Source of the DNA: 66-474 sp035249175
GTDB lineage: Bacteria; Pseudomonadota; Gammaproteobacteria; Xanthomonadales; Rhodanobacteraceae
DNA length: 40,677 nucleotides
Reading direction: 5' to 3'
Assembly: GCA_035249175.1 (NCBI GenBank)
Contig: DATFGT010000035.1
Span: 1-40,677 of the forward strand
Shown: positions 7,624 to 16,637 of the stretch, piece after piece
Layout: each line of letters opens with the position of its first letter
Position numbering within the stretch: the first letter of the stretch is position 1
Notes under the pieces: model-generated
Told to the model about the DNA's origin: nothing
Database searches by the model: none
The model's input: only the letters and a program-made list of their open reading frames with translations
Translations under genes and position numbers: made by a program

Positions 7624-8646
7624 CTAGCTTCGGGGGCGCGTGATGCCCAGCATCGGCTTGCCCCGGATCGACTTGAGCGGGAAAAAAGCCTCGTGTGTGG
7701 CGGGGTCCACCGCGACCACATGCGCATTGGGCCCGAACCAGGCGGTTGCGATCGCGGTGACCATTTTCCTTTGCACCTTGAATAGCGAGACTTGCCCGGA
7801 CTCGCCGGCAACGTACAACCAGCCGAGTGAATCATCGAACGCGAGTACGTCCGGATCCTTGGCCACATCGAACGACACGACGGTCTTCCGGCTCGCAAGG
7901 TCCAGCACCAGCAGCTTGTCGTTGCCCTCGCAGGCGATGAACGCAAGTCGTGCGGGTGCGTCGATATAGAGGCCGTGATTGCCCTTCGCACCCGGCAGAT
8001 CCATTCGGCGGATGACCTTGTCGGTGACCGGATCGATCTCCACCAGTTGGTCCCGGGTTTGCGCATTGGCAAAAATGTGCCGCGACACCGGATCGTACTG
8101 GGTGTTGCCGACCTCGCCTTCCAGCGGAATGGTGGCGATGCGCTTGTTGCTCCCTGCGTCAATGACCGTATCCGTGCCGCCATGCTCGTCGGAGACGTAC
8201 AGCTTGTGGACGCCGGGCGCATAGGCCATGCCGTCCGGGTAATCGCCGCCGGGCATGCGCGCGACGATCTTGAAAGTCCTGGCGTCGATCGCGACCACTT
8301 CATTGGTTCCGGTCGCCGATGCATAGACGCGATCCAGTTGCGGCACGTAGAGCACCCCGTGCACGTGGCTGACATCGGGGATGGTCGCGATCACCTTCCG
8401 GCGCGCGGTGTCGAACACCACCACCGCGCTGTCGCCCAGATGTGCAAGAAAAAGGTGATGGCGTTTTGCGTCGAGACTGGCGTAATCCCAGCGTGTTGCA
8501 CTGCCGGACAGAGGCACGTCCGCGACTGTGATCAGCGGCAATCGGCTGGCCGTGCCAGCCTGGCTGCACACTGGCACTGATGCGGCGAGCGCCAGGATGA
8601 CAACCGGCACCCAGGCTGGATGGAAGTGGCTTGCGCTGATTTTCAT
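7624..8646 (-). CDS. Secreted YncE/NHL-type beta-propeller protein
   Basis: 340-residue protein with a Sec signal peptide (about 1-30, ending near CSQAG) and a seven-bladed propeller of YVTN/YncE type. Blade repeats are visible as VVVFDTARRKVIATIPDV, VVAIDARTFKIVARMPGG, TVIDAGSNKRIATIPLEG, LVEIDPVTDKVIRRMDLP and LLVLDLASRKTVVSFDVA. Such proteins sit in the periplasm or on the surface and are usually binding or scaffold proteins; no catalytic residues can be named. It lies 39 bases downstream of the MFS gene in the same direction and may be co-transcribed with it. The specific ligand is unknown. Confidence 0.82.
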   Translation of the reverse strand: MKISASHFHPAWVPVVILALAASVPVCSQAGTASRLPLITVADVPLSGSATRWDYASLDAKRHHLFLAHLGDSAVVVFDTARRKVIATIPDVSHVHGVLYVPQLDRVYASATGTNEVVAIDARTFKIVARMPGGDYPDGMAYAPGVHKLYVSDEHGGTDTVIDAGSNKRIATIPLEGEVGNTQYDPVSRHIFANAQTRDQLVEIDPVTDKVIRRMDLPGAKGNHGLYIDAPARLAFIACEGNDKLLVLDLASRKTVVSFDVAKDPDVLAFDDSLGWLYVAGESGQVSLFKVQRKMVTAIATAWFGPNAHVVAVDPATHEAFFPLKSIRGKPMLGITRPRS

Positions 8647-8685
8647 GGCCTGCGCTCGTTGCCGAAAAGGATCATACGCCTGCGA

Positions 8686-9912
8686 TCAGGCTCCTCGTTC
8701 TTCCGGCGGCTTGAGATGGCGGAACTGCGTCAGCAGCAGGAGATCGTAGACGATCTTCAGCCCGCCGCAGATCAACAGCGGCCAGGCGAACGCCGAGGCC
8801 GCGAACAACGCACCTGCCATCGCCGGGCTCGCGGCCGAAGCGAGACTGCGCGGAACGGATGTGAAGCTTGCGGCAGCAGGCCGTTCGGCCTCGGTCACCA
8901 CGGCCATCACGTAGGACGAGCGGGTTGGCACGTCCATCTGCGAGAGCGCGGCGCGCACCAACAGAAGCGCCAACGCCAGCCCAAGCGTGGGCGCCAGCGC
9001 CGCCAGGATCAGCGCGACGCTGGAAGGGATATGCGTGAACACCATCGTGTTGACCAGTCCGAAGCGCCGCGACAGGCGTGCCGCCACGGGATACGACAGT
9101 GCTGCCAGCAAACTTGCGCAGAAAAAGAACACGCCGGCCGCAGCCAGCGAAAGATGAAACCGCTGGAACAACCACAATGCCAGCAGCGACTGCACCACGA
9201 AGCCGCCCGCGAACGCATCCAGGCTGAACAGAGCGGCCAGCCTGATCACGATGGCGCGCGACGGCCCGAGTGCCGTTGAAGGCGCGGTGTTGGCGGGGAC
9301 CGATCGTTGCGGCAGGCGTGCGTAGAGGAAGCGTTCCGCCACGCCGAGCAACCCATACAGCACGAACATCCCGCGCATCGCGCCTAACTGGTCGAGCCCG
9401 AGTGGCGCCACCAGCTCGGGCGCCCCCGCAACCAGCGCACCCACCGCTGCGGCCAATGCCCCGGCCAGGCTGTAACGCGCAAACATCCTGGTGCGGTCCT
9501 GGTCACCCGCTTCGTGCGCCAGCGCTGCGTGTTCCAAGGGCACGAACACACTGACGTTGCCGGCGGAAGGATTGATCGTGCCCGCGAACGCGATCACCAG
9601 CAGCACCGCATAGTCCCGGGAGGCGGCAAACGCGAGTCCGGAAACCGCCATCAGCCCGGCCGCGATCAGCAGCAGCCGGCGATAGCCGTAGCGTGCTCCA
9701 AGCAGTCCCGCGCCGATCGTCAGGCAGGCCGACCCCGACAGCGACACGGTGGCGAGCACACCGACCGCCAGCGGCGTGAAGCCCAATGCCAGCAGGTAAG
9801 CCGGCAACAGGATCGCGACGAAGCTGTCGCCGAAATCGCGCAATGCGCGCGCGGCAAACAGGCAGTTCAGCGGATTGAGCGCCCGTCCGGGCGCCCCGGC
9901 TACTTCGTTCAT
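8686..9912 (-). CDS. MFS transporter divergent from chrB
   Basis: 408-residue inner-membrane permease of the major facilitator superfamily with about 12 hydrophobic segments, beginning LFAARALRDFGDSFVAILL and containing the loop RYGYRRLLL between helices 2 and 3. The start is uncertain: ATG at 9912 follows an in-frame ATG at 9924 and another at 9957; 9912 was chosen because homologous-looking sequence begins soon after it. It shares a very short (about 50-base) control region with the chromate operon, including a palindrome next to the chrB start, so chromate-linked regulation is plausible. The substrate is unknown; efflux of oxyanions or of a metabolite is inference. The downstream gene is the beta-propeller protein. 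Confidence 0.82.
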   Translation of the reverse strand: MNEVAGAPGRALNPLNCLFAARALRDFGDSFVAILLPAYLLALGFTPLAVGVLATVSLSGSACLTIGAGLLGARYGYRRLLLIAAGLMAVSGLAFAASRDYAVLLVIAFAGTINPSAGNVSVFVPLEHAALAHEAGDQDRTRMFARYSLAGALAAAVGALVAGAPELVAPLGLDQLGAMRGMFVLYGLLGVAERFLYARLPQRSVPANTAPSTALGPSRAIVIRLAALFSLDAFAGGFVVQSLLALWLFQRFHLSLAAAGVFFFCASLLAALSYPVAARLSRRFGLVNTMVFTHIPSSVALILAALAPTLGLALALLLVRAALSQMDVPTRSSYVMAVVTEAERPAAASFTSVPRSLASAASPAMAGALFAASAFAWPLLICGGLKIVYDLLLLTQFRHLKPPEERGA

Positions 9913-9949
9913 CGAAGCACCCATGGGTCTATAGCAACCATGACTTTGG

Positions 9950-9965
9950 TGTAGCATACGCTACA
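9950..9965. promoter_or_regulatory. Palindromic putative operator at the chrB/MFS divergent promoter
   Basis: TGTAGC-ATAC-GCTACA is a 6-4-6 inverted repeat ending on the first base of the chrB start codon. On the minus strand a TATAGA -10-like element lies between it and the MFS start. A regulator bound here would cover both promoters or the chrB initiation region. ChrB itself is a candidate binder. Symmetry seen; role inferred. Confidence 0.4.
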
Positions 9966-10936
9966 TGGAAGTAAAGACCTCCACTTGGCTGATGCTGGTG
10001 GTGTCGCTGCCGGGACGCAGCCAGACGCCTCGCATGCGGCTATGGCGAGCGCTCAAGGGCGCCGGCGCGGCGATGCTGCGCGATGGCGTGTACGTGCTGC
10101 CCGAAAGCGATGCAGCATGGGCGCTTTTCAAGGCCCAGGTTGACGAGGCGGACCACGCCGGCGGCAGCACGCACGTGGTGCCGTTCACCTCGACCGACCC
10201 CAAGCAGGAAGCCGAGCTGCGCGGCGCCTTCGATCGTACCCAGGCTTATGCGCAAGGGCTCGAACGCCTGGTGGTCTTGCGCCGTGCATTGCGGCAACTC
10301 GTCGAAGCCGAGGCGCGCAAGCGACTCACCGCATCCAGGCGCGAGCTGGAAGCGATTGCCGCGATCGACTTCTTTCCGGGCGCGGCACGGGCGCAGGTGG
10401 AGGCCGCGCTCGCCGACGCCGAGCACGCCCTCAACGCGCGGTTCGCGCCCGACGAACCGCATGGAAAGAAAACGGCGATTCCACATCGCAGCCTGCAGGA
10501 CTACCGCGGCCGGGTGTGGGCCACGCGTCGGCACTTGTGGATCGACCGTGCCGCTTCGGCCTGGCTGATCCGCCGCTTCATCGATCCACGCGCGCAATTC
10601 CGTTGGCTGAAGAAACCGGCCGACTGCCCCAAGCGCGCTGTGGGGTTCGATTTCGATGGCGCCGAGTTCAGCCACGTCGGTGCGCGCGTGACCTTCGAAG
10701 TCCTGGCCGCGAGCTTTGGCCTCGATCGCGATCCGCGCCTGGCGCGGTTGGGACGCCTGATCGGCTATCTCGACATCGGCGGTGTACCCGTGGCCGATGC
10801 CGCCGGCTTCGCCAGCATCATGGCGGGTGCGCGTGCCCGCCACGGCGAGGACGACCACGCGCTGCTCAAGGACATGTCGACCGTCCTCGACTGCCTGCAC
10901 GCGGCGTATTCCGAAACGGAAGGAGGCTCATCATGA
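9965..10936 (+). CDS. chrB: Chromate resistance regulator ChrB
   Basis: 323-residue protein with the ChrB two-domain layout. The N-terminal part (about 1-150; WLMLVVSLPGRSQTPRMRLW, then LRDGVYVLPES) is the ChrB_N domain, and the C-terminal part (about 185-320; RRHLWIDRAASAWLIRRFID, VGFDFDGAEFSH, ARLGRLIGYLDIGG) is the ChrB domain. In Ochrobactrum and Cupriavidus ChrB is a chromate-responsive regulator of chrA-containing operons. Here it is the first gene of a four-gene operon; its stop overlaps the next start by ATGA. The ATG at 9965 lies directly after a palindrome and very close to any promoter, leaving almost no leader and no clear Shine-Dalgarno. Confidence 0.9.
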   Translation: MEVKTSTWLMLVVSLPGRSQTPRMRLWRALKGAGAAMLRDGVYVLPESDAAWALFKAQVDEADHAGGSTHVVPFTSTDPKQEAELRGAFDRTQAYAQGLERLVVLRRALRQLVEAEARKRLTASRRELEAIAAIDFFPGAARAQVEAALADAEHALNARFAPDEPHGKKTAIPHRSLQDYRGRVWATRRHLWIDRAASAWLIRRFIDPRAQFRWLKKPADCPKRAVGFDFDGAEFSHVGARVTFEVLAASFGLDRDPRLARLGRLIGYLDIGGVPVADAAGFASIMAGARARHGEDDHALLKDMSTVLDCLHAAYSETEGGSS

Positions 10937-11859
10937 ACGCTCGTTTTTCAACTACATGGGCGCGCTCGTCCCGGGTGCTGTTCGCGATCGTCGGCATGGC
11001 CTTGGCATGTGGTCCCGCGGTTGCCGCTTCGCTCAATGCCTCTGCGATCGGCAAGGCCGCAGGCGTCGCGGCGAAAACCCAGCCCGATGGCGTGGTGAAA
11101 ATCGGCTGGAGCCGCAGCGACGTGCCGGTCACGGTGGACGGCATGCGGCTGCCGCCGGCCGCGGGCTTGGGTTCCTGGGCCGCATTCACGCCAATGGGCA
11201 ACCAGGCAATGGTGATGGGCGATACGGTGGTGTTCCAGGATGAAGTGGATGCGGCGATGGACGCCGCCTTCGCGCATGGCCTCCACGTCACCGGTTTGCA
11301 CAATCACTTCTTCTACGACCAGCCCAAGGTGTACTTCATGCACATCGAGGGCGAGGACTCCGCGACTGCACTCGCTTTCGACGTCAAGGCCGTATGGGAT
11401 GCGATCAAGGCGGTGCGCGCGGCACGGCCGCAACCGGCGGACGGCTTCGGTGGCCCCATGCCGACACCGGGCAAGATCGATACACAGATGCTCGCCAAGA
11501 TCGTGGGGCATCCGGCGGAGGCCAACAACGGCTCACCTAAGATCACCATCGGCGCCACGGGCCGTATGCACGACCAATCCATCGGCGCCTCGATGGGTCT
11601 GACCACTTGGGCCGCCTTCAGCGGCAGCGACCAGCTCGCGGCGATGGATGGCGACTTCATCATGCGCGCCGATGAGGTGCAGCCGGTATTGCGTGCGTTG
11701 CGCAAGGCGGGCATCCATATCGTCGCCTTGCACAACCACATGATCGGCACGCAGCCGGACTTCTATTTCACCCACTTCTGGGGCAAGGGCAAAGCCGCCG
11801 ATCTGGCACGCGGATTTCGCGCCGCGCTGGACGCACAAGCCGCCATGGCGAAGCCTTGA
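10933..11859 (+). CDS. Secreted DUF1259 (LppY/LpqO-type) protein with tandem LHNH repeats
   Basis: 308-residue exported protein; residues 1-32 are a signal peptide ending PAVAA. The mature part is an internal duplication. One copy has GSWAAFTPMG, then HVTGLHNHFFYDQPKVYFMH (LHNH at 122-125); the other has TTWAAFSGSD, then HIVALHNHMIGTQPDFYFTH (LHNH at 266-269). The paired histidines look like a metal- or oxyanion-binding site, although no activity is established for the family. It is translationally coupled to chrB (4-base overlap; AGGAGG upstream of ATG 10933) and precedes the outer-membrane protein and chrA, so a periplasmic role in chromate handling is inferred. Confidence 0.85.
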   Translation: MNARFSTTWARSSRVLFAIVGMALACGPAVAASLNASAIGKAAGVAAKTQPDGVVKIGWSRSDVPVTVDGMRLPPAAGLGSWAAFTPMGNQAMVMGDTVVFQDEVDAAMDAAFAHGLHVTGLHNHFFYDQPKVYFMHIEGEDSATALAFDVKAVWDAIKAVRAARPQPADGFGGPMPTPGKIDTQMLAKIVGHPAEANNGSPKITIGATGRMHDQSIGASMGLTTWAAFSGSDQLAAMDGDFIMRADEVQPVLRALRKAGIHIVALHNHMIGTQPDFYFTHFWGKGKAADLARGFRAALDAQAAMAKP

Positions 11860-11871
11860 TATCGTTGGCCG

Positions 11872-14028
11872 ATGTTGCTCGCCGTGACCCTCGCATCGGC
11901 CCTCGCTGCATCGACGCCGGCGGCCGCATCCGCGCCGCCGGCGCAGGTTCAATCGGTGCAGGTCCCGCAGGGCGCCCTCGTGCTCGATGGCGTCCTGGAT
12001 GAAGCGGCGTGGCGGCAGGCGCCGGTATTGACGCTGACCCAGCAGGATCCGCATCCGGGCCAGCCCACGCCGTACGTCACCATGGTGCGCGTACTGCGAG
12101 ACAGTACCCATCTTTATTTCGGCGTGATCTGCACGGATCCGGACTCCGCAAACCTGGCGGTGCATTCGCTGGAGCGCGACAGCGATGAGAAGCACGACGA
12201 CCACGTCACGATCGTGCTCGACACACTCGATACCCATCACCTGGGCTACGTGTTCCAGGTCAATGTCGGCGGCGCACGCACGGACGGGCTGATGTCGCCT
12301 GCTTCGAGTGATCCCAATTATGACTGGGACGGCATCTGGAATGCCAAGGTGCGCCACACCGCGACCGGCTGGACGGCCGAAATCGCAATCGACGTGCGCA
12401 GCCTGCAAATCAGGAAAGGAGCTGATACCTGGGGGCTCAACATCCAGCGCTACGTGCCACGCGACCAGCTCAGTCTGCAATGGACCGGCATCAGCCTGGA
12501 TGCCTCGATCTTCGATTTGACGCGCACGGGATCGCTCGCAAGAGTCGGTGATTTTCAACAAGGTCGCGGTGTCGAAATCGCCCCTTACGCGCTGGTGCGT
12601 CACGACAGTGTCGGCAATCGCAGCGCAGGCCAGGTCGGCGGCGATGTGCGTTACCACCTGACACCCGGCATCACCGCCACGCTCACGTTCAATCCAGATT
12701 TCGCCGAAGCCGAGGCCGACACCCAGCAGGTCAACCTGACGCGCTTCTCGCTGTTCTTTCCCGAAAAGCGGCGGTTCTTTTCGGAAGGCGCCAACATCTT
12801 CACCTTCGGCGCTGGTCTGGTCGACAACGATACGTTCATTCCGTATTACTCGCGTCGCGTCGGGCTGGTCGACGGCGAAACGGTGCGGGTCGACGCCGGC
12901 GCCAAGGTCCTGGGCAGTGACGGGCCCTGGACGATCGGCGCGCTGGGCGTGCACATGGGCCGTTCGGATGTGAGCAATCCGACCGATCTGTTCGTCGGCC
13001 GCCTGACCTACGACGTGAACTCGCATTTGCGCATCGGTACCTTGTTGACCCACGGTGACCCGACCGGAGCGACCAACAACAGCTTCACCGGCGTGGATGC
13101 GGTATGGCACACGGCGACGTTCCGTGGCGACAAGAATCTGATCCTGTCGGGCTGGGCTGCGCATTCCAGCGATCCGCTGCCTGGGAATCATGCCGGCTGG
13201 GGCGTCTTCGCGAACTACCCCAACGACCTCTGGAGCGGCTACTTCAGCTTCAACCAGTTCGGCGATGCGCTGGATCCTGCGCTCGGATTCCTGCCCCGGC
13301 CGGGGACGCGCCAGTACGACGCCTATGTCGAATATGCGCCGCGTCCCACCAGTGATTGGCTGCGCTGGACGCGACAATTCTTTTACCAGCTGGAACTATT
13401 CCAGGTGGACGATCTACACGGCACCACGCAGACGCGACGCATCTTCACCGCCCCGTTCAACGTGGACACCGCCTCGGACGCGCACTTGGAGTTCGACTGG
13501 ATCCCCGATTACGAAGCCTTGAGCGAACCGTTCGAGATCGGCAAGGGCGTCACCTTGCCGGTCGGCCGCTACCACTTCTACCGTTATCGCTTCGAGACGC
13601 AATCGTCCTACGCACGGCAGTGGCAGGTCGGCAACGTGCTGGAAATGGGCAGTTTCTACGACGGTCACCTGACCCAGATTCAGCCGTTCGTGAACTGGAC
13701 CACACCGAACGGCAAGCTGAGTTTTCAACTCCAGAACGAAACCGATTTCGGCTATCTGCGCGAAGGCAATTTCATCCAGCGTCTGTACGTGCTCAAGGTC
13801 GCTTATTCCTTCAGTCCCGACCTGACCGTCTCGACGCTCGCGCAATACGATTCAACGATCGGGCACACGGGGGTCAACCTGCGCCTGCACTGGATCCTCT
13901 CGCCCGGCCGCGATTTCTTCCTGGTGTTCAACCACGGCATCGAAGTCTCCGTGACCGATCCGAACGCGCGGATGCAGCCGATCTCCAACGCGGTGATCGC
14001 CAAGCTGAGTTGGGATTTCATCCAATGA
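11872..14028 (+). CDS. DUF5916 outer-membrane protein with CBM9-like N-terminal domain
   Basis: 718-residue exported protein. After a signal peptide (1-22 or so) comes a CBM9-like beta-sandwich: LVLDGVLDEAAWRQAP, YFGVICTDPD, DHVTIVLDTLDTHHLGYVFQ and GWTAEIAIDVRSLQ. The remainder (from about 215) is a DUF5916 region rich in alternating beta strands, with FPEKRRFFSEGANIFTFG and a strand ending in aromatic FIQ, typical of an outer-membrane barrel. Such proteins are often linked to polymer or nutrient uptake; here it sits inside a chromate operon, 12 bases after the DUF1259 gene and overlapping chrA by four bases. Function in this setting is unknown. Confidence 0.82.
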   Translation: MLLAVTLASALAASTPAAASAPPAQVQSVQVPQGALVLDGVLDEAAWRQAPVLTLTQQDPHPGQPTPYVTMVRVLRDSTHLYFGVICTDPDSANLAVHSLERDSDEKHDDHVTIVLDTLDTHHLGYVFQVNVGGARTDGLMSPASSDPNYDWDGIWNAKVRHTATGWTAEIAIDVRSLQIRKGADTWGLNIQRYVPRDQLSLQWTGISLDASIFDLTRTGSLARVGDFQQGRGVEIAPYALVRHDSVGNRSAGQVGGDVRYHLTPGITATLTFNPDFAEAEADTQQVNLTRFSLFFPEKRRFFSEGANIFTFGAGLVDNDTFIPYYSRRVGLVDGETVRVDAGAKVLGSDGPWTIGALGVHMGRSDVSNPTDLFVGRLTYDVNSHLRIGTLLTHGDPTGATNNSFTGVDAVWHTATFRGDKNLILSGWAAHSSDPLPGNHAGWGVFANYPNDLWSGYFSFNQFGDALDPALGFLPRPGTRQYDAYVEYAPRPTSDWLRWTRQFFYQLELFQVDDLHGTTQTRRIFTAPFNVDTASDAHLEFDWIPDYEALSEPFEIGKGVTLPVGRYHFYRYRFETQSSYARQWQVGNVLEMGSFYDGHLTQIQPFVNWTTPNGKLSFQLQNETDFGYLREGNFIQRLYVLKVAYSFSPDLTVSTLAQYDSTIGHTGVNLRLHWILSPGRDFFLVFNHGIEVSVTDPNARMQPISNAVIAKLSWDFIQ

Positions 14029-15416
14029 TCGCGCAGGCTTCCGGTCTTCCTGTCGATGCGGCGCTGCCGGTTTCGCTGCGCCAGGCCACGCGCGTCTGGG
14101 CCAAGGTGGGCCTGATGAGTTTCGGCGGCCCGGCGGGCCAGATCGCCGTGATGCATCGCGAACTGGTGGAAACACGCCGCTGGATCAGCGATGCGCGTTT
14201 CCTGCACGCGCTGAACTACTGCATGTTGCTGCCCGGTCCCGAAGCGACACAACTTGCGATCTACATCGGCTGGATGCTGAACCGGACTGCGGGCGGACTG
14301 ATTGCCGGCATCCTGTTCGTGCTGCCCGGGTTCGTCACCATCCTCGCGCTCAGCATCGTCTACGCGTTATACGGGCAGGTTCCGTGGATCGTGGCAATCT
14401 TCTTCGGTCTCAAAGCCGCCGTGCTCGCGGTGGTGGTCGAGGCGGTGCTGCGCATTGGGCGCAAGGCGATCAAGAACCGCATCATGCTTGCGATCGCGGT
14501 GCTCGCCTTCGTGGCAATCTTCTTCTTCCGGGTGCCGTTCCCGTTGATCGTGCTGGGCGCCGGTTTGATTGGCCTGCTGGGGCGCTGGTGGATGCCGCAC
14601 AGTTTTCCGGCGCCGAGTTCGGCGGCCACGGACGCCTCGTCGGACTACCTGATCGATCGCCTGCTCGGGCGTGGCCAACTGCGTCATACCAAACCCTCCA
14701 CCGCGCGCGCCTTGCGCGTATTGGTGGTTTGGCTCGCGATCTGGTGGCTGCCGGTGCTGGCGATCATCGGAATTTTCGGCGCGCAGAGCGTGCTGGCGCG
14801 CGAAGGCATCTTCTTCAGCCAGGCCGCGATGGTCACGTTCGGGGGCGCCTACGCGGTGCTGGCCTATATCGCGCAACGCGCGGTCGAAGGATTCCACTGG
14901 GTGGCACCGGGGCAAATGCTGGACGGCTTGGCCTTGGCCGAAACCACACCGGGTCCGCTGATCATGGTGGTGCAGTTCGTCGCTTTTCTCGGGGCGTATT
15001 TCCACCAGACTGGCTTGTCACCGATGACCGCGGGGGTGATCGGTTCGATCCTCACCACCTGGGTCACGTTCGCGCCGTGTTTTCTGTGGATATTCCTCGG
15101 CGCGCCCTACATCGAAGCCTTGCGCCGCAATCGCGCGCTGCATGCGGCGCTGTCCGGCGTGACGGCGGCCGTGGTCGGCGTGGTGTTGAACTTGTCAGTA
15201 TGGTTTGCGTTGCATACGCTGTTCGGCCGGACGCAAGCCGTGCACTACGGCTGGCTGGCATTCGATTGGCCGCAGTGGCAGACGATCCATCTTGCCGCAG
15301 CCGTGCTGGTGATCGCGGCGCTGCTGGCGATGCTGCGATTCAGGATCGGGATGGGCTGGACCTTGCTCGGCAGTGCGGCCGCCGGCGCAGCGAGCTTCGC
15401 GCTGCGCATTGCTTGA
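14025..15416 (+). CDS. chrA: Chromate transporter ChrA (two-domain, long form)
   Basis: 463-residue inner-membrane protein of the CHR superfamily that exports chromate. It has two homologous halves. The first includes VGLMSFGGPAGQIAVMHREL and LLPGPEATQLAIYIGW; the second includes AMVTFGGAYAVLAYIAQRAV and LAETTPGPLIMVVQFVAF. About ten or more hydrophobic segments are evident. The ATG at 14025 overlaps the previous stop (ATGA), so translation is coupled to the DUF5916 gene. It ends the chrB operon; the next gene is convergent 24 bases away with no evident terminator. Family assignment is firm; chromate specificity rests on family and the presence of chrB. Confidence 0.94.
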   Translation: MIAQASGLPVDAALPVSLRQATRVWAKVGLMSFGGPAGQIAVMHRELVETRRWISDARFLHALNYCMLLPGPEATQLAIYIGWMLNRTAGGLIAGILFVLPGFVTILALSIVYALYGQVPWIVAIFFGLKAAVLAVVVEAVLRIGRKAIKNRIMLAIAVLAFVAIFFFRVPFPLIVLGAGLIGLLGRWWMPHSFPAPSSAATDASSDYLIDRLLGRGQLRHTKPSTARALRVLVVWLAIWWLPVLAIIGIFGAQSVLAREGIFFSQAAMVTFGGAYAVLAYIAQRAVEGFHWVAPGQMLDGLALAETTPGPLIMVVQFVAFLGAYFHQTGLSPMTAGVIGSILTTWVTFAPCFLWIFLGAPYIEALRRNRALHAALSGVTAAVVGVVLNLSVWFALHTLFGRTQAVHYGWLAFDWPQWQTIHLAAAVLVIAALLAMLRFRIGMGWTLLGSAAAGAASFALRIA

Positions 15417-15440
15417 AAACCACGGTGCCTCGATCGCAAC

Positions 15441-16505
15441 TCACTCGTGCCGGTGCTGGTGATGGATGTCCGGGTAATGCGGATGGCTGTGGGTCAGCGG
15501 CGCGTGGGTGTGCTCGTGGGTGTGCGGTTCGCGGCCATCCCAGTCGAAATCGTGCACGTGCTGGTGGTGTTCGTCGTGCACGTGGCGGTGCGTATGGGTG
15601 ATCGGCGCATGGGTGTGCAGGTGCTCGTGCCGTTCGGTCAGGTGCAGCCACACGCCCGCACCCATCAGCGCTGCGGCCAACCAGAACATCCACGAGGCGT
15701 GTTCGCCGAAGGCCAGGATCGCAATCGCCGCGCCAATGAACGGCGCGATGGAGAAATACGCACCCGTGCGCGCCGAACCCAGTCCCCGCAAGGCGAGCAC
15801 GAATAGCACCAGGCTGATGCCGTAGCCGAGCAATCCGACCGCCAATGCCATGCCGACGACGGGCATCGCGGGCAGCCGCGCCCCCAGCATCAACGCGATC
15901 AAGACGTTGACGATGCCCGCGGCCAGTCCTTTCGATCCCGCAATGAACAACGCATCGGAGGCCGACACCTTGCGGGTGAAGTTGTTGTCCAGCGCCCAGC
16001 ACAGGCACGCGGTGGTGATCAGCAACGCGCCCCAGCTCAGGTGCGCGCCTTGCGACGAACCGGGCAAGGCCAGCAGCACCGCACCGGTCACGATCAGCAG
16101 CATCCCGAGCACGATCCGGCGATCGGTGTTCTCGCGAAACACCACCCATGCCAGCACTGCGGTCAATACCGCTTCGAGGTTCAGCAGCAGCGACGCCGTG
16201 GCCGCGGGCGTGCGCGTCAAGCCCAGCATCAGCGCCAACGGTCCGAGCACGCCGCCGAAGCCGATCGCGAGCAACAGCCAGAACCACTCCCTTCCGGCCA
16301 TCGGTGGAACGTGCCAGCCACGATCCCGAGTGATACGAACCAATCCCAAGCCGATGCCGCTGCCCAAATACAGCAGTCCCGCCAGCAAGACCGGCGACAG
16401 ATCGCGCAACAGCGCCTTGGCCAAGGGCGTGCTGGCGCCGAACAGCGCCGCCGCGGCCAGGGCGGCGGCAATGGAAGAAGAAAATGCGATGCGGCGCATT
16501 CGCAT
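15441..16505 (-). CDS. EamA/DMT-family permease with histidine-rich C-terminal tail
   Basis: 354 residues: a ten-helix EamA (drug/metabolite transporter) permease, starting AAAALFGASTPLAKALLRDL and with two EamA repeats, followed by an unusual tail. Residues 288-354 contain 24 histidines in 67 positions, in runs such as HTHAPITHTHRHVHDEHHQH. His-rich tails bind Zn, Ni, Co or Cu in other transporters (established for ZIP/CDF families), so metal sensing or transport is inferred; DMT members more often move amino acids or metabolites. The ATG at 16505 gives a start right at the first helix. It converges on chrA. The substrate cannot be read from the sequence. Confidence 0.85.
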   Translation of the reverse strand: MRMRRIAFSSSIAAALAAAALFGASTPLAKALLRDLSPVLLAGLLYLGSGIGLGLVRITRDRGWHVPPMAGREWFWLLLAIGFGGVLGPLALMLGLTRTPAATASLLLNLEAVLTAVLAWVVFRENTDRRIVLGMLLIVTGAVLLALPGSSQGAHLSWGALLITTACLCWALDNNFTRKVSASDALFIAGSKGLAAGIVNVLIALMLGARLPAMPVVGMALAVGLLGYGISLVLFVLALRGLGSARTGAYFSIAPFIGAAIAILAFGEHASWMFWLAAALMGAGVWLHLTERHEHLHTHAPITHTHRHVHDEHHQHVHDFDWDGREPHTHEHTHAPLTHSHPHYPDIHHQHRHE

Positions 16506-16637
16506 GGCCCATCGGTTCGGGGGAAATACGGCGTGTAACGCAACAGGTGAATTGGGTGTTAATGCCGATCGAAAATCTGCGCCCGCTCCTCATGGTCAGC
16601 GTAGAGTAATTTGCCCGGAAGCAGAAGGAGCTTGACC

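Noticed and set aside
11533..13377. About 614-residue minus-strand frame opposite the DUF1259 and DUF5916 genes
   Set aside because: No recognisable domain; the opposing plus-strand frames have signal peptides and family motifs.
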